This document shows positions 57,195 through 64,000 of a stretch of DNA of 64,000 nucleotides, one piece after another (position 1 is the stretch's first letter; each line of letters begins with the position of its first letter). The position numbers and the translations under genes were made by a program. Below the pieces are notes generated by a model. It was given only the letters and a program-made list of their open reading frames with translations. It had not been told where the DNA came from and did not search any database. Location of the stretch: the NCBI RefSeq assembly GCF_021271205.1, contig NZ_JAIWKS010000001.1, positions 310,001 through 374,000 on the forward strand, in the 5' to 3' direction. The DNA is from Pseudomonas uvaldensis (lineage in GTDB: Bacteria > Pseudomonadota > Gammaproteobacteria > Pseudomonadales > Pseudomonadaceae).

Positions 57195-58523
57195 TTGGAC
57201 TGGCACACCCTGCTGACTCGCGAACGCCTCGGGAAACCGCTGCACAGCTCGGAAGAACTGGGCCGAAGCCCTTTCCATAAAGACCATGACCGCATCATCT
57301 TTTCCGGCGCCTTCCGGCGATTGGGACGCAAGACCCAGGTGCACCCGGTTTCCAGCAATGATCACATCCACACACGCCTGACCCATTCGCTGGAAGTCAG
57401 TTGCGTCGGACGCTCCCTGGGGATGCGCGTGGGGGAAACCATTCGCGGCGCCCTGCCCGACTGGTGCGAACCGAGCGACCTGGGCATGGTGGTGCAGTCG
57501 GCCTGCCTGGCCCACGACATCGGTAACCCACCGTTCGGTCATTCCGGCGAGGACGCTATCCGCTATTGGTTTCAACAGGCGGCAGGCCGTGGCTGGCTCG
57601 ATGCCATGAGCGAGGCCGAACGCAACGACTTTCTCCACTTCGAAGGCAACGCCCAGGGGTTCCGGGTCCTCACACAACTTGAATACCATCAGTTCGACGG
57701 CGGCACCCGCCTCACCTACGCCACCCTCGGCACTTATCTGAAATACCCCTGGACGGCCCGCCATGCCGATTCCCTGGGCTACAAGAAGCACAAGTTCGGA
57801 TGCTACCAGAGCGAATTGCCCCTGCTTGAGCAGATTGCCCACAAGCTTGGCCTGCCGCAGATCGAAGACCAGCGCTGGGCGCGGCACCCATTGGTGTACC
57901 TGATGGAAGCCGCGGACGATATCTGCTACGCCCTGATCGATCTGGAAGACGGCGTGGAGATGGACCTGCTGGCTTACTCGGAGGTGGAGTCGCTGCTCCT
58001 GGACCTGGTGGGTGACGATCTGCCGGAAACCTACCGTCAACTCGGACCGCTGGATTCACGCCGACGCAAACTGGCGATCCTTCGAGGCAAGGCCATCGAG
58101 CACTTGACCAACGCCGCCGCCCGGGCATTCGTCGAACAGCAGGAAGCATTGCTGGCCGGCACGCTGCCAGGCGATCTCGTGGAGCACATGCATGGACCGG
58201 CCAAGCGCTGTGTGTTGAATGCCAAGGACATGGCGCGCAAGAAGATATTCCAGGACAAACGCAAAACATTGAATGAAATCGGCGCCTACACCACGCTGGA
58301 AATCCTGCTTAACGGATTTTGTGGCGCCGCCCTGGAACAACATGGCGGGCGTACCCCTTCATTCAAGAATCGACGCATCCTCGACCTGCTGGGGAACAAC
58401 GCGCCCGACCCCAATGGATCCCTGCATGCGGCGTTCCTGCGGATGATCGATTTCATCGCTGGGATGACAGACAGTTACGCCAGTGAGATGGCCCAGGAGA
58501 TGACGGGTCGCATCCGTCAATAA
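57195..58523 (+). CDS. dgt: Deoxyguanosinetriphosphate triphosphohydrolase-like protein (HD domain)
   Basis: A 442-residue HD-domain dNTPase that splits dGTP or other dNTPs to deoxynucleoside and triphosphate. HD ligands: [16 protein letters not shown] (H64) and [21 protein letters not shown] (H107, D108), with [15 protein letters not shown] supplying the last Asp. The start is TTG at 57195 ([14 protein letters not shown]), with GGAG about 10 bases upstream. It is 64 bases after the YqjK-like gene, as in P. aeruginosa PA3040-PA3043. Regulation is not visible. Confidence 0.93.
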   Translation: MDWHTLLTRERLGKPLHSSEELGRSPFHKDHDRIIFSGAFRRLGRKTQVHPVSSNDHIHTRLTHSLEVSCVGRSLGMRVGETIRGALPDWCEPSDLGMVVQSACLAHDIGNPPFGHSGEDAIRYWFQQAAGRGWLDAMSEAERNDFLHFEGNAQGFRVLTQLEYHQFDGGTRLTYATLGTYLKYPWTARHADSLGYKKHKFGCYQSELPLLEQIAHKLGLPQIEDQRWARHPLVYLMEAADDICYALIDLEDGVEMDLLAYSEVESLLLDLVGDDLPETYRQLGPLDSRRRKLAILRGKAIEHLTNAAARAFVEQQEALLAGTLPGDLVEHMHGPAKRCVLNAKDMARKKIFQDKRKTLNEIGAYTTLEILLNGFCGAALEQHGGRTPSFKNRRILDLLGNNAPDPNGSLHAAFLRMIDFIAGMTDSYASEMAQEMTGRIRQ

Positions 58524-58566
58524 AAACTTATTGCACGTCACATACCCATGACCCACCGCTCGCATG

Positions 58567-58607
58567 AGATCGGGCTTTTTGCTGAAGTTGCAAAAAGCCC
58601 TCGATCT
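58567..58607. repeat. Inverted repeat after dgt, possible terminator
   Basis: AGAT-CGGGCTTTTTGC pairs with GCAAAAAGCCC-TCGATCT around a 7-base loop. The T run is inside the stem rather than after it, so termination would be weak; it may stabilise the dgt message end. The rest of 58524-58836 (313 bases) is A/T-rich, GC-poor compared with neighbours and has no gene; it presumably holds the rocA2 promoter. Confidence 0.5.
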
Positions 58608-58836
58608 GTTTGTCATTAACCAAATGATAAACATCTCTAAACATGACGCCCACTAATAAAGCTCACCCAACTTCACGCCAATGACCTACTAAAAAACCAA
58701 ATACCTCGTAGTATTCGACCTCTTTTTTTGTAGGAAACTTCTGAAACAAAGGATGAATGCCCGTCTCCTCGTACGGCCTGGGCTTTAACTGGGCTAAGGT
58801 GCGCGCTTTATTTAGGCTCGCATGGGACTTTTATTC

Positions 58837-59463
58837 ATGAACTCCGTTTTCATTGTCGACGATCATCCGGTCATCCGCCTCGCTGTTCGCATGCTGCTGG
58901 AGCATGAGGGCTATAAAGTCGTAGGGGAAACCGACAATGGCGTCGATGCGATGCAAATGGTGCGCGAATGCATGCCGGATCTGGTGATTCTGGACATCAG
59001 CATTCCCAAACTTGACGGGCTGGAAATTCTTTCGCGCTTCAACGCCATGACCACACCGCTCAAGACCCTGGTGCTCACGGCGCAATCACCGACGCTATTC
59101 GGTATCCGTTGCATGCAATCCGGTGCCTCCGGTTACGTTTGCAAGCAGGAAGACCTCAGCGAACTCGTCAGTGCGATCAAGGCGGTATTGTCAGGCTACA
59201 ACTATTTTCCGAGCCAGGCACTTAATCCGGTGCGCCCCGATGATCCTCGAAGTATCGAGCTGGATCTGTTCAAGAACGTCAACGATCGCGAGTTGATGGT
59301 ATTGCAACTTTTTGCCCAGGGTCGTACCAACAAGGAAATAGCCAAAGGCATGTTTCTGAGCAACAAGACAGTCAGTACCTATAAGAAACGGTTGATGCAG
59401 AAACTCAAGGTCAAGTCCTTGGTAGAACTCATAGAGATGGCGAAACGAAACGCACTGGTGTGA
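58837..59463 (+). CDS. rocA2: Response regulator RocA2-like (NarL family)
   Basis: A 208-residue regulator: MNSVFIVDDHPVIRLAVRMLLEHEGYKVVGETDNGVD, phospho-acceptor D53 (LVILDISIPKLDG), K in YVCKQEDL, and a LuxR helix-turn-helix (VNDRELMVLQLFAQGRTNKEIAKGMFLSNKTVSTYKKRLMQKL). ATG at 58837 or 58822 are both possible; the first gives the family-like start. The downstream kinase gene begins within a few bases of its stop. Identity as RocA2 rests on gene order with dgt (PA3043) and the BvgS-like kinase (PA3044). Confidence 0.88.
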   Translation: MNSVFIVDDHPVIRLAVRMLLEHEGYKVVGETDNGVDAMQMVRECMPDLVILDISIPKLDGLEILSRFNAMTTPLKTLVLTAQSPTLFGIRCMQSGASGYVCKQEDLSELVSAIKAVLSGYNYFPSQALNPVRPDDPRSIELDLFKNVNDRELMVLQLFAQGRTNKEIAKGMFLSNKTVSTYKKRLMQKLKVKSLVELIEMAKRNALV

Positions 59464-62400
59464 GAAAAAACAGGATGTCCACAGGCATAAAAGGAACTTT
59501 CCTGCCATTGATCGCAGGGCTATTTGCAGAACTCGTCGCGGCCACCCCCGCTGCACCCGAGCATTACACGCTCCTGGGCCGCTCGAGCACGGCCCGGGCC
59601 GAGGTCAACCTCAATGACTCCCAACGCGCCTGGCTGCGAGAACGCCGGGAACTGGTCCTGGGTACCTCCGCGCCGGATTATCCGCCCTTCGATCTTTCGA
59701 CCAGTGGACGCGACTATGAAGGCATGACCGCCGATTACGCCGCCGTCATTGCCAAGGCGACCGGGTTGCCCATGAAGGTTCTGCGGTTCGACTCCCGTGG
59801 TGCGGCCATCGCCGCGCTCAAGAACGGACAGATCGACATGCTGGGGACCGCCAACGGCTTTGAAGGCCGCGACCCCGACCTGGTCCTTTCGACGCCCTAT
59901 GCCGTGGACCAACCTGTTCTTGTTACCCGAACCCGTGAAAACCGGTCCCTGGCCGAGGACCTGGAAGGGCTGCGTCTGAGCATGGTTTATCACTACCTGC
60001 CGGAGCAGGACATCGAAAGGCTGTACCCAAAGGCACGAATCACCACCTACCCCTCCTACCAGAACGCCCTCAACGCCGTCGCCTTCGGCCAGGCCGATGT
60101 ATTTCTCGGCGATACCATTTCTACCCACTACATGATCAACAAGGGTTACCTGAACAACATCCGCATGGCCAGCTTCGGCAAGCATGAATCCCATGGATTC
60201 GGTTTCGCGGTACGACGTCAGGACACCCGGTTGCTGGAAATAATCGATACCACGCTCAACCGGATTCCGGTTACCGAACAGGCGGCGATCTCCAAACGCT
60301 GGAGCGCAGGCAGCGATCTCTACCTCACCGAGCATCGGATACAACTGACCAACCGGGAACGACGCTGGCTGGCCAGTCATCCGGTGGTTCGGGTGGCTGT
60401 GAACGAAACATTCGCTCCATTCACATTCTTCGATCCGGATGGCGATTTACGTGGGATAAGCGCCGACCTGCTGGAGCTGATCCGGCTGCGTACAGGCTTG
60501 CGCCTGGATATCCAGCGCCATCGCGGCGACAGCGAGGCGATTGCCGCGCTGGGCAATGGTCAGGCCGACATGATTGCGGCACTCTTGCCCAGCAGCGAAC
60601 GGCAACGGCATCTCAGATTCAGTCGTCCCTACGTCGACAGCTCATTCGTCCTGCTGAGCCGCAAACCATCCGACGCGCCCACGACGCTCGACCAGTTCGA
60701 AACGAGAAGCCTGGCAATCGCCAAAGGCAACCCGATCATCGATTGGCTACGTCGCCAGTACCCACGTATCAGGATCATCGAAACCACCGATTCCGCGCAC
60801 GCCGTGCAAATGCTTGCCCAAGGCCAGGTCGAAGGCAGTGTGCATTCCCTGGTGATGGCCAACTATTTTCTTTCGTTCCACACGTTCAAAGACACCTTGC
60901 AGATCAGCAGCACCGTGGGCACCGAGCAAGCCCTGTTCTCCCTGGCCACCGCCGGAAACGCCACCGAGCTGAGCTCCATTCTCGACAAGGCTCTGACCAG
61001 CATCGACCCCGACGAACTGGGGGTCATCAACAACCGATGGAGGGGTTACATCCCGGCATCGGAGCAGACCTGGCGCACCTATAACCGCCTGTTCCTCCAG
61101 GCCGTCGCGGGGGTCGGCCTGCTACTGCTGCTGTCCTTGGCCTGGAACGCCTACATGCGACGGCAGATCCTCCAGCGCCAACGAGCGGAACTGGCGCTCA
61201 ACGATCAGCTCGAGTTCATGCACTCGCTGCTCAACGGCACTCCGCATCCCATTTACGTCAGAGACCGCAACGGCGTCCTGCAGAGCTGTAACGACAGCTA
61301 TCTGCAAACCTTCGACGCCAAACGCGAAGACGTCATCGGCAAGGACGTGATGCCCGGTTCGATGAGTAATGCCTTCGAAGCCCAGGAGTACCAGGCGGAC
61401 TACCTGCGTGTCATGGAGGAAGGCACCCCCTTGATCGTCGACAGGCCGCTGTGCATCGGCGACAGGACGCTGACGATCTACCACTGGGTCCTGCCCTATC
61501 GCAACTCCGCCGCGCAGGTGCAGGGCATCATTGGCGGCTGGATAGACATCAGCGAACGACGGCAGCTGTTCGATGAACTTCGGGCGGCCAAGGAACGTGC
61601 CGATGAGGCGAACCGGGCCAAGAGCACCTTCCTGGCGACCATGAGCCATGAAATCCGCACCCCCATGAACGCGGTGATCGGCATGCTTGAACTGGCCCTG
61701 AAACAGGCCGACAAGGGACAGGTGGACCGCGCCACCATCGCTGTCGCCTACGAATCGGCCTCCGGCATGCTGGATCTGATCGGCGACATCCTGGACATCG
61801 CCCGCATCGAGTCGGGGCATCTGAGCCTGGCTCCCGAGCGGGTGAACCTCAGGGCCCTGCTTCAATCGGTCATACGGGTATTCGAGGGCCTGGCCCGACA
61901 GAAGAACCTGACGCTGACCCTGCAGTTCGACCCGGCGGATGCCAACCCGGACGTGCTGATGGACCCCCTTCGATTCAAGCAGGTGGTTTCGAATCTGGTC
62001 AGCAATGCCCTCAAGTTCACGGAACAGGGCTGGGTACGGATTCACGCCCGGTGGTCCCGAACCGACCGGGACGACGTACTGCAGCTGCAACTGGACATCA
62101 GCGACAGCGGCATCGGCATCAGTCCGACCGACCTGCAACGCCTGTTCGAGCCTTTTGCCCAGGCCGACAATACCGGCCGGATGGCCCGCAAGGGCGCCGG
62201 GCTGGGCCTGGTGATCAGCCGTAACCTGTGCCGGATGATGGGAGGTAACCTGCACATGAACAGCCAACCGGGAGCCGGCACGCAAGTCCGGATTTGCCTG
62301 CAATTGAGCGTGCTGCCAACGATTGACACCTGCACACCTCCCCCGCCCGTGATCGAAACGGCATCGGTCGCCCTGAACGTGCTGGTGGTGGATGATCATC

Positions 62401-63095
62401 CGGCCAATCGTTTATTGATGTCACAGCAACTGGAGTACCTTGGCCATCACTACCAGGTCGCCGACGACGGCGAACAAGGGCTTGCGGCCTGGCAGGACGG
62501 GAGTTTCGATCTGGTCATCGTCGACTGCAACATGCCCGTCATGAGCGGCTACGAGCTGGCCCGGTCGATCCGCCGGCACGAGTCCGAGCGGCATCTTCCG
62601 CCCTGCACGCTCCTGGGGTTCACCGCCAATGCTCAACCCGAAGAAAAACAACGCTGCCTGGACGCGGGGATGGACGACTGTCTGTTCAAGCCGATCAGCC
62701 TGACTGTCCTGAGCCAATGGATGAACACGGTCAGCCCCGCCAGCCAGCCACGAGCCTTCAATGTTCACAATCTGCGAGCGCTCACGGGCGGTGATCCTTC
62801 GTCCACCCGGCGGTTGTTGGCAGAGCTGCTGAACAGTAACCGCTCCGATCGCCAGGAACTGCTCGATATCGCCCGGGGAGGGAACCGGCAGGCGCTGACC
62901 GAAACGGCACACAAGATAAAGGGCGTTGCCCGTATCGTGCAGGCCACCGATCTGATCCAGCGATGCGAAGCATTGGAGCATGCCTGTCTTCAAGACCGGG
63001 CACCCGAACGAATCCAGGCGTGCGCCCAAGCCCTCGAACGCGCCATGACGGAGCTGGAGCGAGTGCTGGAAAACGAGGTCGCCAAGGCAAAATAG
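59460..63095 (+). CDS. rocS2: BvgS-like hybrid sensor kinase RocS2
   Basis: A 1211-residue unorthodox kinase. Order: signal/N-terminal region, two periplasmic SBP_bac_3 domains (about 50-285 with LVLGTSAPDYPPFDLSTSGRDYEG; 295-535 with VVRVAVNETFAPFTFFDPDGDLRG), TM (about 545-565, AVAGVGLLLLLSLAWNAYMRR), PAS (about 585-700), HisKA (H730, MSHEIRTPMNAVIGM), HATPase_c (DSGIGISPTDLQRLFEPF; KGAGLGLVISRN), receiver (D1022, IVDCNMPVMSGYE) and HPt (H1151, ETAHKIKGVARI). The internal phosphorelay His-Asp-His should end on RocA2. Start is GTG 59460 or ATG 59475. The Roc2 system in P. aeruginosa controls fimbriae and efflux genes; targets here are unknown. Confidence 0.92.
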   Translation: MRKNRMSTGIKGTFLPLIAGLFAELVAATPAAPEHYTLLGRSSTARAEVNLNDSQRAWLRERRELVLGTSAPDYPPFDLSTSGRDYEGMTADYAAVIAKATGLPMKVLRFDSRGAAIAALKNGQIDMLGTANGFEGRDPDLVLSTPYAVDQPVLVTRTRENRSLAEDLEGLRLSMVYHYLPEQDIERLYPKARITTYPSYQNALNAVAFGQADVFLGDTISTHYMINKGYLNNIRMASFGKHESHGFGFAVRRQDTRLLEIIDTTLNRIPVTEQAAISKRWSAGSDLYLTEHRIQLTNRERRWLASHPVVRVAVNETFAPFTFFDPDGDLRGISADLLELIRLRTGLRLDIQRHRGDSEAIAALGNGQADMIAALLPSSERQRHLRFSRPYVDSSFVLLSRKPSDAPTTLDQFETRSLAIAKGNPIIDWLRRQYPRIRIIETTDSAHAVQMLAQGQVEGSVHSLVMANYFLSFHTFKDTLQISSTVGTEQALFSLATAGNATELSSILDKALTSIDPDELGVINNRWRGYIPASEQTWRTYNRLFLQAVAGVGLLLLLSLAWNAYMRRQILQRQRAELALNDQLEFMHSLLNGTPHPIYVRDRNGVLQSCNDSYLQTFDAKREDVIGKDVMPGSMSNAFEAQEYQADYLRVMEEGTPLIVDRPLCIGDRTLTIYHWVLPYRNSAAQVQGIIGGWIDISERRQLFDELRAAKERADEANRAKSTFLATMSHEIRTPMNAVIGMLELALKQADKGQVDRATIAVAYESASGMLDLIGDILDIARIESGHLSLAPERVNLRALLQSVIRVFEGLARQKNLTLTLQFDPADANPDVLMDPLRFKQVVSNLVSNALKFTEQGWVRIHARWSRTDRDDVLQLQLDISDSGIGISPTDLQRLFEPFAQADNTGRMARKGAGLGLVISRNLCRMMGGNLHMNSQPGAGTQVRICLQLSVLPTIDTCTPPPPVIETASVALNVLVVDDHPANRLLMSQQLEYLGHHYQVADDGEQGLAAWQDGSFDLVIVDCNMPVMSGYELARSIRRHESERHLPPCTLLGFTANAQPEEKQRCLDAGMDDCLFKPISLTVLSQWMNTVSPASQPRAFNVHNLRALTGGDPSSTRRLLAELLNSNRSDRQELLDIARGGNRQALTETAHKIKGVARIVQATDLIQRCEALEHACLQDRAPERIQACAQALERAMTELERVLENEVAKAK

Positions 63096-63153
63096 CCCGG
63101 TATTTACTATGCTGGCCGATCAGCAGTGCGTACCCACACTTGGAGTGACTGCA

Positions 63154-64000
63154 ATGCCCAGCGCACCGCGTCCGGAACAACGCCGATTCCCCCTGCACGT
63201 GCACATCAGCGTGATGTTCACCCTGCTTCTGCTGCTGACCGGCGTGGCACTGGGCCTCTTCAATTACCGGCAGACCACGCAGGTCATCCTGTCGAGCAGC
63301 GAACAACTGTTCAACCGCATTGAGCGGGACGTGCGTCTGGACCTGTACGACACCTACGAACCGATCCGTCATGTGTTGAGCCTGCTGGCCGATTATCCGG
63401 CGACGCGGGCGCCCGGAATGGAGCAACGCCTGGCGCTGCTCACCCCGTTCAGTCAGGCACTGCGGGACAACCCGAACCTGGCCTCGTTGTACCTGGGCGA
63501 TCGCCATGGCAATTTCCTGATGGTCCGGCCGCTGCGCACCCAGGCGCTGAAGACCGCGCTGAACGCGCCAGTCGACGCAGTCTACCAAGTCTGGACGATA
63601 GACCGGACGAGCCTGCCGGGCCAGGTGCGCTCCCAATCGCTGTTCTACGATCAGACACTGGCTTTCATCAGTGCCCAGGACAATGCCGATGGCACTTTCG
63701 ATCCACGCACACGTGACTGGTTTCGCAGTGCTTTGGACACTGCCGGGCAGATCACGACCGAGCCCTACGTTTTCTTTTCCACCCGCAACATCGGCACGAC
63801 CCTTGCCCGCCGAAGCGGCGAAGACGCGGTCATCGGTGCCGACCTCACCCTCGCAGCCTTGTCCCAGACGCTCGCCAAGCACAAGGTGACCCTCGGCACC
63901 GAGATCGTGCTGATCGATCCCCAAGGCAACGCCGTGGGTTATCCCGACAGTGATCGGTTGCTCGCTGACACGGCATCGGCCCGACTGATCCAAGCCCGCG
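63154..64000 (+). CDS. Cache-domain membrane sensor protein (3' end beyond window)
   Basis: The first 282 residues of a larger sensor: MPSAPRPEQRRFPLHVHISVMFTLLLLLTGVALGLFNY. One membrane helix is at about residues 18-36, then a long periplasmic dCache-like region (ERDVRLDLYDTYEPIRHVLSLLAD, ASLYLGDRHGNFLMVRPL, DNADGTFDPRTRDWFRSALDTAGQ, ISAQDNADG, VIGADLTLAALSQTLAKHKVTLGTEIVLIDPQGNAVGYPDS). The C-terminal output (HAMP with cyclase, GGDEF, HD-GYP or MCP) is off the edge, so the class cannot be named. ATG at 63154 is 59 bases after rocS2. No stop occurs up to base 64000. Confidence 0.85.
   Translation, partial: MPSAPRPEQRRFPLHVHISVMFTLLLLLTGVALGLFNYRQTTQVILSSSEQLFNRIERDVRLDLYDTYEPIRHVLSLLADYPATRAPGMEQRLALLTPFSQALRDNPNLASLYLGDRHGNFLMVRPLRTQALKTALNAPVDAVYQVWTIDRTSLPGQVRSQSLFYDQTLAFISAQDNADGTFDPRTRDWFRSALDTAGQITTEPYVFFSTRNIGTTLARRSGEDAVIGADLTLAALSQTLAKHKVTLGTEIVLIDPQGNAVGYPDSDRLLADTASARLIQAR

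Noticed and set aside
58567..58607. Strong rho-independent terminator for dgt
   Set aside because: The stem is real, but the T run lies inside it and not after it, so it is listed only as an inverted repeat.

Overview
The window is chromosomal DNA of a fluorescent Pseudomonas, most likely of the P. fluorescens species complex. The evidence is pyoverdine genes (pvdL, pvdS, pvdH, mbtH, and an acetyltransferase of the PvdYII type), gene order shared with P. aeruginosa in several blocks (cmpX-cfrX-cmaX-rraA-esterase-ppsA-ppsR; dsbRS-dsbDEG; moeA-moaB-mobA; dgt-rocA2/rocS2), high GC, and REP-type inverted repeats carrying a TGTGGGAGC...GCTCCCACA signature. No rRNA, tRNA, CRISPR array, phage or insertion sequence was seen.

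Layout. 1-6.9 kb: envelope and central carbon genes, namely the cmpX/cfrX/cmaX membrane genes of the sigX locus, rraA, an esterase, and the divergent pair ppsA (PEP synthase) and ppsR (its regulatory kinase/phosphorylase). 7-9 kb: a secreted DJ-1/PfpI protein and a divergent LysR regulator. 9-10.7 kb: mbtH and pvdH. 10.7-16.3 kb: the DsbRS two-component system and the divergent dsbD-dsbE-dsbG periplasmic disulfide operon. 17.7-32.6 kb: the pyoverdine chromophore NRPS PvdL (4328 aa), the ECF sigma factor PvdS with a Fur box, and a hydroxyornithine acetyltransferase. 33.5-40.9 kb: an Atu-like acyl-CoA carboxylase cluster (TetR, atuA, atuC, atuD, atuF) that lacks the atuB, E, G and H partners. 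41-46.6 kb: a DEDDh exonuclease, ppnP, a MOSC protein, cheV, a degenerate HPt-like protein and a NarX/NarL-type pair. 46.5-50.6 kb: a YegS-type lipid kinase and molybdenum cofactor genes. 50.7-58.5 kb: a small lipoprotein, a pseudouridine synthase, a small gene under a near-perfect LexA box, a glutaredoxin-like protein, a Kef-type antiporter, an ammonium transporter, a three-gene YqjD/YqjE-like set and a dGTPase. 58.8-64 kb: RocA2, the BvgS-like hybrid kinase RocS2 and the start of a Cache-domain sensor.

How the genes work together. Four promoters match the PvdS iron-starvation box with identical geometry (TAAAT or TAATT, 16 bases, CGT). They lie upstream of pvdH, mbtH, pvdL and the acetyltransferase, so PvdS, itself behind a Fur box, should switch all four on under iron limitation. 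PvdH makes diaminobutyrate and PvdL loads it: the third adenylation domain reads DIWELTADD, the known Dab code. The acetyltransferase suggests a peptide containing N5-acetyl-N5-hydroxyornithine. The least explained items are the reduced atu cluster, the SOS-box gene of unknown function at 51968-52294, the histidine-less HPt protein at 44310-44780, and the REP palindromes, one of which carries an 18-bp tandem repeat in its loop.
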